A stretch of DNA of 64,000 nt, taken from positions 8,517,001 to 8,581,000 of the forward strand of contig BRKX01000007.1 of assembly GCA_026008535.1 (NCBI GenBank), read 5' to 3'. This document shows positions 48,161 to 59,354 of this stretch, one piece after another (positions within the stretch are counted from its first letter, which is position 1; the number at the start of each line of letters is the position of its first letter). Source of the stretch: Perilla frutescens (Eukaryota; Streptophyta; Magnoliopsida; Lamiales; Lamiaceae). The position numbers were made by a program, and so were the translations under genes. Under the pieces are notes generated by a model that was not told where the DNA came from, did no database searches, and saw only the letters and a program-made list of their open reading frames with translations.

Positions 48161-50778
48161 ATGGCTAAAAGGAGCGCACCAGCTGTTCGACGAAAGTTCA
48201 ACTTCAGAAGAACTGGTGAATCATCTCGAAGGTTCCAAATGAATCTATACAGAGACAAATTTCTAAATCAAACTGCGTATAGAAAAAGTTGCTCAAATTC
48301 TCCACTCTGCAACTCATTAATCTCGAAGATCGAACAATCAGGATTGAAGAGATTCACTGAAGTCACTCCGACACAGATCTATCCTGAACCAGTAGTTGAG
48401 TTCTATTTGAACTCAAAATGATATGATGACAGAATCGCAACTGAAGTTCGCGGAATAGAACTGGAAATCACTCCAGATCTGCTCGGAAGGATATTTCAAC
48501 TTCCCACCTCTGGTATAAGACTACAAGACATGGAAGTGGATCAAGAACAAGCCTAATCTCTGGAAGCAAGCAAACTGCGATGATCCCTATAAAAGCAGTA
48601 CACTCATTTCCTGCTTCCAGGAAGAATATAGAATTCTAGCATCAGTTTCAGCTAGAATGATTGTCGGTACAACAAGAAGCCATTCAGAGATGTCTGAGCA
48701 CAAATACAAAGCATGTGCGGCAATCACCACAAATGTCAAAGTAAATTGGGCTCAGTATTTCTTTGAACAAATCAACAAATACGTAGATATTGTGGAAAAA
48801 CACTGGAACGAAACCGAGTTCCATCAAAAGATGTGCTATGCCTGCAGGATCAGCAGCATACTGGAAAGCACTCTCAACTTCATGGCAGAAGAAACTGAAA
48901 CACTGATGATTGAGAATCTGGACCTCATACCATCAACTGGCAGAAGACCATCAGCTTCGAAAACCATAAGCATCAAAAGCACTCAGCAAACTGATGCTCC
49001 CTCAAAGAAAAGACAAGGAGATCGCCACAGAGGTACAGCAAGAGGACTCCGACTCTGAAGACAACATCCCAATCAGCCAAATGATGGGAACTCCTATCAG
49101 AGCCAAGCTGCTACAGCAAGTTCGATTTAGATCAACGGCTGCCTCATCTGAAGCAGAAACCTCTACCAGACCAGTTCAAACCAAGGAAGAAACTGGCAAA
49201 GCAAAGAAGAAGTCAGCAAAAAAGAAGCAATCAGGACCTCCACCTCCTCCAAAACTGCCTCCCTTCAACATCAAAGCATTTAATATGGCATCAGTTCAGG
49301 GAGATGACATTGTGCCCTTTAGGGGAGTTCTACCACGGGGCACAGGGGCTGACTACTTCAGAACTGCCTGTCCTCCAATGGCAGAAACTGATGAAAATAT
49401 AAGAGCTCTCTCAAGGGCTGAGGTCATCAAAACCTGGGCCAATGAACAAGTAACCAAGTTCATATCTGAGAATTTTGTTGAGGATGTGATTGACACAGTT
49501 GCTCTATACCAAGCTCTCTCAAGGTACGTGTATTGGTACTTGTGGAGACATTGCTTCAATTCTGAAGCCCACTTTCTCCTAACCACCCTTTATGGGATGA
49601 GCTTCTGGAGAAGAGAAGAGAGATGAAGCATGCAATGGGCTGGACAAGAGACTTCTGAACATAATCCAATCATTACTCTGAAAAGAATGCTTACCATACG
49701 AAGAAATCATCCTCACCCAGATCAATAAACGATGTTAGAAGTAATGAACGATCTGCTCAATTGGGCCAATATCCAACTGCCACCACTACAAACAGAAGCT
49801 GAACGGCAACATTGGAGAAATCCCCAAGTAAAACAGCATTGGTTGCTTAGGGAAATACTCATCTTCAGGCAACAACAGCACCAACAGGCACAGGAGCAAC
49901 TTCACAGAGAAGCCCAGAGCAGTCACCAAGGAACTGAAACTGCAGAAGCCTCCAACTCAAGGCAAACTGTCTTAGCATCTGTTGCTAGGCAGTTAACATT
50001 TGAAGAATCCCCTCGATCAGCCGAAGTCATCATTAATCTCCTTGATGACTCTCCAGAAGTAGAAGTAGCTGATGAGCGAATTGCCAGTGACTTGGAGTTC
50101 GAAGAACTGCTCAAATCACCTACTCTACCAGTTCTGCCGAGTGAAGAGTAGTCAGAGGAGCCAGCTGAGAAGGCTCAACAGGTTGAGGAGTCAACTGAAT
50201 CCCAAATCTCTCCTCACCAAGAGCCAACTGCTGATGAAGGAGCTCCCTCAACTATTCCTCCCACCGCTCCAGTAGCAGAGCCAGCTGAGTCTGAAGAGCC
50301 AGCTGATCAGACAGCTCAAGAGGATGATCAACCTGCCTACCAAGGTACGCTAGCTATAACTGCGTACTTTGATCCAGTTCAAAGGGCTCTTCAAGCTGAA
50401 GCCCAAGCTGCTGCACCGGAGACTCCACCAGAACCGAGCTATGATGAATCAATCAGTATGGAAAAGGCTGAGCAATCCCATACAGTTCCATGTGAGGAAC
50501 TAATCGGAACTGAAGCTGGAGAAGAAGTTGACTCGAGAGTAGCTTAGTTCGATGATCAATCAAGCAGCTTATCAGTCCAGCTCTCTGCCTACTATGTGAA
50601 CTTGATCCACAGCCTGCAACAACAGGTAAAATTGAACACAGAGCAAATTCAGAGGCTGCAAGCTCACCCCAGACTCCAGTCCGTAGAAATTGAGTCTTCA
50701 AGCAGTGACGAGGATGGTGAAGGTGACTGCATCGAACCGCTTGCTAAGAGGAGGAAAACTGAGCACAAGAAGGACTAG
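48161..50778 (+). pseudogene. Sirevirus accessory ORF A (unknown function)
   Basis: The first ATG of the module is followed by a basic start (MAKRSAPAVRRKF). Block 1 is VVEFYLNSK...VRGIELEITPDLLGRIFQLPTSG. Block 2 is VNWAQYFFEQI...RISSILESTL. Block 3 is GADYFRTACPP...ALSRYVYWYLWRH...HFLLTTLYGMSFW. A long Gln/Glu/Pro-rich tail ends in a Ser/acidic cluster (SSSSDEDGEGD) and LAKRRKTEHKKD, a classical NLS pattern. Blocks 1-3 recur in ORFs B and C. The pattern resembles what I recall as the putative plant transposon protein domain, but that needs a profile search. About 870 codons, with frameshifts near 48545 and 49000 and stops at 48419, 49624, 49727, 50149 and 50546. Confidence 0.7.
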
Positions 50779-51050
50779 TGGCTGATCAAGTTCAACTGAT
50801 TGGAAAGCCTTAAGTTTTCTTCTTGTAACTCAGTTTGTCAATATTCTTTTTGATCTATAAAAAGATTATTTGTTTTTTTTTCAAATATATGTTGACTCAA
50901 CATTTATTTTGAATATTTTGACCGTTGTAAAATAATGACACATCTCAAAGTCATTAAGTGCCAACGACCAAAATAAAAGAGGGTAGGGCCAGTGCCATTC
51001 CAACCATCAGATTTATGAGCCTGACCAATCACTCATAAAAACCCCTCTCT

Positions 51051-51058
51051 TATAAGCC
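51051..51058 (+). promoter_or_regulatory. putative promoter and CT leader of accessory ORF B
   Basis: TATAAGCC (with CATAAAAAC at 51034-51042 as alternative) is followed by a CT-rich leader with CTCTCTCTCTC at about 51090-51101, then the ATG at 51143. Confidence 0.35.
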
Positions 51059-51142
51059 TCTCTGAAATACCCCTCCTACGCTCTCAAAAGCTCTCTCTCT
51101 CAAAGCTCTTGAAATCCCCCAAAATTTCAGCCAACCCCAAAG

Positions 51143-53035
51143 ATGGCCGAATTACCCAGATCTTTAAATTCCTTCAAAGAGCAACTACTGAGAGAGAAAT
51201 TCCTAGAAAGGAAGAAATTTCAGTTGATTCTAAACGAATCAAACAACCCAACCCTTCTGTCAAATCTTCACGAGATAGGAATTCTTCACTACCTGGAAAC
51301 ACCACCAAAGTTCTTCAGACAAAATTTGGTGAGTGAGTTTTTGCTTCACGCAAAACTGTCTGCAGATGGAAAGATAGTGTCATCAGCGATTCAAGGACGG
51401 CTACTCCAAATCACTGAAAGAACAATTGCAGAAGTCTTTCAACTTCCACGGAAAGGATCATCCGTTCAAGAATTGAAGGAACCTGCAGAATCATACTGGA
51501 GAGAATGAAAAGCTCCCACCTGCAACAAGCAATTCAATTTTACGACAGCTAAAACTGATCTGAAGCCTGAGTATAGCGTTCTGCTCGACATAACGAACAA
51601 GATGATGTTCGGGGTAATTGGAAGCCTGAGTTAGCTCACCCAAGAGTGATACAAGGTTATGATTCACCTTGCTGAAGGACGACAAACAAACTGGGCAGAA
51701 TTTGTCTTCCAACAATTCAAACATCAAGTCGTCAAGGCCTCTGGCTCGAAGAAATCTGGCAAATTTGAGTCTAAGGTAGGACTTGTTCTAAGGATGAGCA
51801 AATTGATTGAAGACCTGCTGAATCTTCCAAGTGACGAAGCACTACCAGTCCTCATCTCTGACTGGATTCCCAAGAAGGGAAATGCCCATCTTCAGTCACT
51901 CAGAAAGAAACGAAGAGCCAAGGCAAAGACGAGCAACATCACTTCGAGCAACTCAACTGCCGACGCTGTTCATTCTCTGAAATCAAAGAACGGATCAACA
52001 GTTGATTTCCAGGTTTGCTCTGATCCAGATGACCTTATTCCATTCATCGGAATCCCTCATTCAAATTATGGAGCTGATTACTTCAGAAGCACATGCCCTC
52101 CCCTCCAGCTAACTAAAGAAAATATTCGCACCTTGTATAGTGGTGAATATGCAGTCAAAAGTGCACAAAAGGAAGTGACTAATCTTCTTCTCACGCGCTT
52201 CACTTTTGTTGCACAACGTGACCAAGAGTTGTTCAAACAACTCCACCGGTATTTCTATTGGTACAACTGAAGACATTCTATATCGATCCAGTCTCATTTT
52301 CTGCTAACTGCCTTTCATGGCATGAGCTACTGGCAACCTGAAGGAACCTGGAGCATTAAATGGATAGGATCGTCAAATCCATTTCCTCCAACCATTGTGC
52401 AAGCTCAGCACATCATGAATCACAGACTCGCCAACAAAATTCCAGCAGCTGTCTTGTTAGCTGAAATCAAAACCAGCATCATGCCTCAAGGAGCTGTGGT
52501 CGCAAATCAATCAGTCGACTACCCAACTGGCTCCCTCTACAGAAAACTGAACTTTGATGATTTATCGAGTCAGTCAGCTGAGCCATCACGACGAACTCCA
52601 ACTGCCACAGAGAGGATAGAACAACATCTATCACATACTGAAGTTGTGGCTCCTCAGAAGGATCAAAGGCATGATGATGAAAGAGAAAGTGATGATGAGG
52701 ATACTGCCACATCACCAAGTCTCCTATCCAAGAGCTATGTCACTCCCCTACTCAAATCCAGCTCAAAAGGCCTGCAACTGATTCAGAACATTGATCAGTT
52801 CAGACGGTTGCCGAAGGGAATTCCACAATCCTTTAATCAAAGGCTGAAACACTCATCAGTTGCCATTCAGCAACTTCACCAAGCCGGGAGGACAGCAAGG
52901 CCCGAACTGCCAAAGCACGAAACTGGATCTGCATCGACTGGAAAGCGATCAAACTGCTCGAAAAGAAGCAGTGCACCTAGTCCAGTTCGACCCTTCAAGA
53001 AGAGGAAACTGACTCAAAGAAGGCCAAGCAACTAA
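51143..53035 (+). pseudogene. Sirevirus accessory ORF B (paralogue of A)
   Basis: One frame of 630 codons from MAELPRSLNSF to a TAA, with four in-frame stops (51506-51508, near 51631 and 51646, and 52268-52270) and no frameshift. Block 1 is LVSEFLLHAK...IQGRLLQITERTIAEVFQLPRKG. Block 2 is TNWAEFVFQQF...VLRMSKLIEDLLN. Block 3 is GADYFRSTCPP...LHRYFYWY...HFLLTAFHGMSYW. It ends in a Ser-rich tail with FKKRKLTQRRPSN, again NLS-like. The TGA at 52268 falls where A and C both keep Trp, so it is a point mutation. No membrane segment is seen, which argues against an envelope protein. Confidence 0.7.
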
Positions 53036-53574
53036 CCAAACGAACTGCTCAACTCAGTTCAGTTAGAGCCTCAAAGTCAGTTCATCAACGACAACTGGCA
53101 AAGTGATGAAACTGATCATCCAACCGCCGAATCATCAAGCCAATCAGTTGGACTGTATCCCAACTGACTCAGGATAAGTTTTTCTTAATCCTCAAACTTA
53201 TCTTAACTTAATTGTTTCCGTTGTGATTATAAAATTTCTTATATTACATCCAACGGTTACAATTTGGAAATGGGGTCCTTTCTCACAAGTTGCCATTAAT
53301 ATCTCTGCGTTAATATTAAATCGACTCCACAAAGGTGAACATAAGGGAATAATTATCTATGAGATAAATAGCAAAATCTGCAGAAGATATTTTGTTATTT
53401 ATGACAACTACCCCATTTTTAAATTTGCTCTCTCTCAGCCACATGATCATAAAGTTGCTTCACAATCAGACGGCTGGGATGCATGCATCATTTATTCAGC
53501 TAATCGTCCATCAAATCAGATAGCTGATCAGCTAAGATAGCAATCGAGTGTCCTCGATCAATGCATGCAGAGTT

Positions 53575-53640
53575 GAATAAATATATGCAAGGAGATGAAG
53601 GCTCAGATCATCTGCAAAATCTCTCTCTCTCTCTCTCTCC
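53575..53640 (+). promoter_or_regulatory. putative promoter and CT leader of accessory ORF C
   Basis: GAATAAATATATGC (53575-53588) is followed by a CT microsatellite (53621-53640) and a CAG just before the ATG at 53701. The TATA-like box plus CT leader matches the layout before ORF B. Confidence 0.4.
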
Positions 53641-53700
53641 TTGCATTGATATCGTCTACCAAAGCACTTGCAAATCTAATGCAACCATATCTTTGCAGAA

Positions 53701-55140
53701 ATGAAACCCTCATTTCAGATGGTGAATGTCGAGTCGCTGGTAAGCAAGCTGAAGAAAGACAAGACTCTTAACCTAGAGCTTCTTCACGCACGCCTAGGTC
53801 CAGAGAAATTCCATAGGATCTTTCGGCCATTGGAGGAAACTGTGTTGTTGCCATTCTTGACAATCATGCCAGTCAAGAATCTACCCACCCATGTTGCAGA
53901 GTTCTATAATAATGCAACCGTCTCCGGCAACAACATCATCTCCATTGTTCAGAACCAAGTCATAACGGTGATGAAAGACACTATGATGTCTACACTCCTC
54001 CTCCCCGGCGAAGGCCAAGACGTGCTGGATCTAGAGCTTCCAAGCAAATCTGTACTGTGGAGTCTATGAAAATATCTACACGTTCACCACCACGACTGCT
54101 CACACAGGTTGAAGAAAAGTCTGCCTAGTGAGATCATCCAACTCCTGGATATCGCAGGTCACATCCTGCACGGAAACTGTGAGACGGTCCAGTTCTCCGA
54201 ACTCAAAGCTCATCTAATGGTCGCTCTTTTCTTCGGATGCAAAGCTGACTGGGCTTCCTTCATCCTTGCTCAACTGCGAAGAAATGTAGACCGAGCAGAA
54301 TATGATCAGACAACTGGCACATTCCGAGAGAATGTTGGGTTTATGGGTCGCATAAGACACATCATTCGGAGTCAATTTGACGAGGCGATTCCAACCGGAG
54401 ATCAAATCGGACGAAGGGGTATGCTCTCGACCATCTACTACCATCCAGTCCCGAAGAAATTGTAACAACCGGAATCTGCCGACTCAAGTCATGGAAAGAG
54501 ACCGTTAGTCGCCACTGCCAGCTCTACAGACGAAAGGCAGTTGCTGGTTGAGAGTGAGCATCCCTCTAAACTGAGCGATCAGTCTACAATACCCGCCAGT
54601 TCACCACCTCTTATCTCAGTCCATCACGACTTAATTGAGGATGAGTTCGAGCAAGTTCTAGACAATCAGCTACGAAGCTGTTTCGGTCTAATTGAGGGCA
54701 GCAATTCCTCATTATTCGAGCACCTGAGAAGATATCTCCAGTATCATCTCTGGAGATTCCAAATCGATGAGGTCACCATGTTCCACCTCATCCACACTCG
54801 TGGATCCTTCTTCTGGATCAACGAAGGCCACTGGAGTAGAAATTGGATGAACCATCCACTCAGCTCACCGCCAACGCTCTCAGAAATAATGGATTCAATG
54901 ATCAAACGAATCCAGTACAGCGTACCAGCTGACGCTTCTCTTCCAGACAATGAGCCAGCCAACTCCTCCTGCACTCCATTTATTGAAGACCTAGCAATCA
55001 CCACAAACGATGAGATCTTCACCAACCTGGCATCCATGGACTTTAGAGAGCAAGATCTTTCTCTTACCACTGATCGTGGTCAGTTCATGACAACTGAAGA
55101 AGCTTATGCATGGTTCTCTTCGCCCATGCCCATTCCTTGA
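53701..55140 (+). pseudogene. Sirevirus accessory ORF C (most diverged paralogue)
   Basis: 479 codons in a single frame, interrupted by a TGA (54067-54069) and a TAA (54463-54465). Block 1 is HVAEFYNNATV...LLLPGEGQDVLDLE. Block 2 is ADWASFILAQL...VGFMGRIRHIIRS. Block 3 is LRRYLQYHLWRF...GSFFWINEGHWSRNW. Compared with A and B it lacks the GADYFR-x2-CPP part and ends in SSPMPIP without a basic tail. Its start (MKPSFQMVNVESLVSKLKK) also differs. Similarity is in order and spacing of motifs rather than long identity, so the duplication is old. Confidence 0.65.
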
Positions 55141-55235
55141 GTTCCCTCAGTCTGTGATCACAACTTGGCAACTGCATTCACTTTCTTGCCCAATCTATCA
55201 ATACCATTATACGATCTACACCAGTTTACCCTTTT

Positions 55236-55770
55236 GGATGATGCCAAAAAGGGGGAAGATGGAAGGTATGATGATGAAAATTTAACTCTTTTGGAGCAGA
55301 TCCAAAAGAGAAGTACAGCTTGAGGGGGAAGCTCAGCTTCAGGGGGAAGCTTGGAGAACACATGGAGTTAAAGAAAAAGGAGAATCAAGTAGGAAAAGAA
55401 GAAGCAGCTGAGGAAGTGAAGTAGTTCTATCTACTATTAAGAGCTGATATGATAGCTATGATATTAAAAGCTATATGCTTGCTCTGATCTATATGCTCTG
55501 ATTTAATCCCTCAATATCATGCTTCAATATCATATCAAGCCTTGCTCATGCCTATGCACATTCTCTGATACCTTGATAATCATGCTCTGATAGTTCAAAA
55601 TAAAAGCATGTTTAAAATGAAAGTATGCTCTGATACTTGAATTCCTGCTCTAACTTGCTCTGATATCAAGCTTTGCCTATAAAGCGAACTACAGCACGTC
55701 TCTCAGACGAACATTTACAGTTTTTCCATCATCATTGACAAGGTTTTGACATCATCAAAAAGGGGGAAAT
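55236..55770 (+). other. multiple polypurine tracts before the 3' LTR
   Basis: AAAAAGGGGGAAGATGG near 55247, GAGGGGGAAG near 55322, CAGGGGGAAG near 55339 and the one adjoining the LTR, AAAAAGGGGGAAAT (55757-55770). Repeated tracts upstream of the 3' LTR are a known trait of Sireviruses. Confidence 0.8.
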
Positions 55771-57507
55771 TGTTAGGAAAAACTATCAAGGAACCCCTAG
55801 ATAAGGTTTTGATGAGATGTCAAAACTATTCCTGAAAAACTGATCAAGATCCAAGCTGTAGATCTGAGCTAACCAATCTAGAGTCTCAAGAAGGAACTCA
55901 ACTGAAGTCAGAGTCAACCCAACTGGAGCATGGTCAACCAGCTGGAAGGATACGCCAACCAGTCAAGACTCAATCCAACTAAGGATTAAAGGAGTCGAAC
56001 CAGTCTAAATAAACTGACAGGTAAGTCAGCTGAGCTGAGAGAAAAATCAATAAGACTGAAGAAACTGATAAGGGATCAGTTTAACTGAAGATTAGAAGTA
56101 TCCAACTGATGGCCAAGCTTAACTTCAGCCAAACTGAAGTAGACAAACGAATCAATCAAAGGCCAGAACTGAAGTCAGCTAGCTTGTAGAAGAAAACAAG
56201 CAAACATCTGACTAGGAAACTCGGAGAAAGATCAGTCAAACTGACAAGCTAAGCCAACAGCTTGTGATCAGTTAAGCTGACAAGAAAGCTCAAGAAAGAC
56301 CAGTCGAACTGACAAGCTATTCAACAGCTTGTGATCAGTCGAACTGGAGGAAGAAGCTCAGAACTACCAACTGGAGTGATAGCCGAACTAAGCAGACAAG
56401 CTTAGAACTGCCAACTGGAGTGATAGCCGAACTAAGCAGACAAGCTCAGAACTGCCAACTGGAACTCAAACTTAACTGAAACTCAGAACTGCCAGCCAGA
56501 GAGTCCTGGAGTTAATGCTCCAATGAAGATCTTGAAATAAATGCTCTAGCAGAGATCCTGGAATTAAATATCCAACATAGATCGATTGGCAAAGCAACGA
56601 CTACTGGAATTGAATATCCAACAGAGATCGATTGGCAAAGAACCAGCTACTTCAACTAAAAGCTCCAACGATCATAAAGACCATCTGCCATTGATGAGCC
56701 AACATAGCCATCGATCAATGGAACTCAACAGTCACAAAATCACTCCTCTATAAAAGACGAGTGAATCAAAGTTTTCAAATGACTTTTCGCGACTTTCATT
56801 CTTGAAACCTTCATTCAAGTTACTTACGACTGAGCTTTCTTTCTCCCTCCCACACAGCTCAAGTTCAGCATTTGCTAAAATCTGCGAGAGTCCAACTGAG
56901 AAGAAGAATCCACAGAATCAAAGCATTCAGCTAGTTGTTGATAATCCAGCCAGAGCAACCTTCTCAGTTCCAGCAATACACCGATCAACTACCCAACTCA
57001 ATTGAAGGAGCACATCAGTTGATATCCCCTGTTCAAGACTAACCTCTTGAAGATCGAAAGAGATCTAAAACCTTGTAAAGACGTCAATAGTACCTACCTC
57101 CCTAGCGAGCAGTTAGGGACTGCAAGTGTGAGCCGTCGACCCGCTGAGGTAGCGAGCAGTTACCAGGTTCAGCTAACTGTCCTTCATTGTATAATTTGTA
57201 AAGAAACTCAAGTTATATAGTGGAGTTGCCCTTCTGCGGAAGGAAGAGAGGACGTAGAAGTTTGAGACTTCGAACCTCTATAAATCGTCTGTGTGCTGTA
57301 CTGTTTTGCTTATCCTCGCATATCCTTGAACTGTACACAAGCTCACACAATCTGCACTCAAGCTATCTAAAAGTGCTCAACTGATCTGTGCATAGATAAG
57401 TTACTAAGCGAGTCAAGGGCCCTTATCATTCCGCATTTGAAGTAAAATTTTTATATCAGTTTATTCACCCCCCCTCTAAACTGACATCGACTCGCCCGGG
57501 ACCAACA
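55771..57507 (+). repeat. Sirevirus 3' LTR
   Basis: 1,737 bp, TGTTAGG...CCAACA, with short inverted termini TGTT/AACA. It includes the terminal bases missing from the 5' LTR. Confidence 0.93.
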
Positions 57508-57514
57508 ACGTTCA

Positions 57515-59349
57515 TGTTAGGGATTGTGCCCTTAAAGCAACTGTGAATTGTTTTCGAACTAATATGCTTCTTGTATGCATTTATTTTACATCACAGAAAA
57601 TTCCTAATTTATTTAATGTTACCATAATCTTAGTATATAAGTGTTATATACAAGAGGATTAAGATTATGGAACATAAACTAAAAATGAAGTCCGTGATGA
57701 ATTTAATTAAAGTATGGGATCTTTAATTTAAATGTCACTAATGCAGCCCAATGACATTATGAATGTGACCGTTTTATCCAAACCGTTGATGTAGAGACAT
57801 CCAGTTGGGTGCATTTATATATGATATGATCATATAGGACTTGGACCGATTTAACTTAATTATTCCTTCAAATTCCGTTAAAGAAAAGAAATATTAAATT
57901 AAATCACAAGATGATCATATATGAATAATCTTAATCCTGAGTGATTATAGACTCATGTTTATTTCAATGTGTTTCTTAATTTGCTCGTTAAAGTTTGTTT
58001 GCCAACATTCTCTAAACTTGCATTTTAGATTCACGTTTGAATTAAATAGCTGGGAATGTAATTTACAGATATGGAATCCATTCCTTCTTTTGAGAAGCAG
58101 AAAGATAATTCTCTCATTTGTTAATTCTGGAACTGAGTGATTAGAGATCTCTAATTTATAAATCGATTATAAATTAATCGCTCACTGGTGAATTAATGGT
58201 AAATGAGGATAAGAAATAATTGAAGAGGTTAACGGATATTATCTGTCTTCAATTATGAATTATCTATGGAGGATTAATTCATATGAAATGATTAAATCAA
58301 TGGACTGCTCAAATTCGTAGAGTAAATATGTTCTATAATTAAAGAGAGTGCAATTCTGAATTTTTAGTGGAATAATATCGGAATTAATAAGTTGAATAAA
58401 TCAATTAAAGAGTTTAATTATTTATTCGATTTATTGGAGCTCTTGATTATAGGTCCATGGTCCCGGATTCGCCTTCCTATATTATTGACGGGTTAATAAT
58501 AATATTTAAGTTCCTAAAATGTTATGAAAAATAAGTTTTCATAAAGTTTGGGCTTATGTGTAAATATTAGTTAATTCCGGGAATATATGATATTCCACAG
58601 TTTGACTGTGCTAGGAATTAAATAAATATAAGATATTTATATTATTTGCATATTAGTAATAATTAATAATTATTTAAGATAATTATTAATTTGTTTCCTT
58701 ATTTACATGATTCTGAATCTGTTTAAGATAGGAAACTGATATGTATTGGAATTTGACCTAAACCTAATTATATATATAACACAAGAGACTTATATTAATA
58801 CTCACGCCAATCAAACTCACGTGAGACGTGAATTAGCAAAAGAGGATTAAGAGATAATCAAAAGTTTTAATTGATTTTGTGAAAATCAATTCACCCCATT
58901 CCCATCGGCGAAATCAATGAATTTGATTTTGATTTGAATTCTTTTCTCTTGATGTTTATATTTAATTCAGATTAAATATCCTCCCAATACAATAGCCCAA
59001 TTCTACGATTTTATGTGTTGAAATAATCGTAGAAATAGTAAGTTAGGAACTTAATAGATTTATTTCGGTGCCCACTCACTACCATTCAAAGGGAGGATCG
59101 AATCGGAAGATCGTGGTGTTTATGAGTTTCAAGTTTCAAAGGTTGATCGAAGAAGACGAATGAGGTTTAAGAAAAATGTATTTTCTTTATCTCTTCTTTA
59201 GCTTTAAATAAATTTAATTTGCATGGATATTATATTCTTATATCACGATCTATATTCTGATTTATACCGCTTCCGCTCCCGTTCGATTTGATTGAAAAGA
59301 CGGATTTTATTCGACCCGAAATTATTTCGGATCGGTTTAATTTCCAACA
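57515..59349 (+). mobile_element. solo LTR with perfect 5-bp TSD
   Basis: Begins TGTTAGGGATTGTGCCC and ends GGTTTAATTTCCAACA, so TGTT...AACA termini of LTR type. GTTCA is repeated exactly at 57510-57514 and 59350-59354. 1,835 bp, with no internal region and no convincing ORF (a 61-codon frame at 57955 is chance). It is a remnant of a full element after LTR-LTR recombination. Strand is uncertain. Confidence 0.85.
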
Positions 59350-59354
59350 GTTCA

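Larger units (their letters stand above)
40422..57507 (+). mobile_element. Sirevirus-like copia retrotransposon (17.1 kb) with three accessory ORFs
   Basis: LTRs of 1.71 and 1.74 kb bracket gag, protease (LDSGCSKHMTGD), integrase, RT and RNase H in copia order. The DSGCSKHMTG protease site, LTRs over 1 kb, and the purine tract AAAAAGGGGGAAATTG before the 3' LTR with extra upstream copies fit the Sirevirus lineage. The flanks GCGTT (40417-40421) and ACGTT (57508-57512) match at 4 of 5 bases. I count about 45 LTR differences (about 2.6%). Unusually, about 7.6 kb between pol and the 3' LTR holds three diverged copies of one accessory gene. A deletion removed the primer-binding site and gag start, and stops and frameshifts break every ORF, so it cannot act on its own. 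Confidence 0.92.

Noticed and set aside
47587..55140. An envelope gene, as known in some Sireviruses
   Set aside because: No signal peptide, membrane segment or envelope pattern is visible in A, B or C; basic nuclear-type tails argue otherwise.
40422..57507. An endogenous pararetrovirus
   Set aside because: LTRs and copia domain order (integrase before RT) define an LTR retrotransposon; no movement or coat protein pattern is present.
57955..58140. 61-codon frame
   Set aside because: Lies in the solo LTR, with no support.
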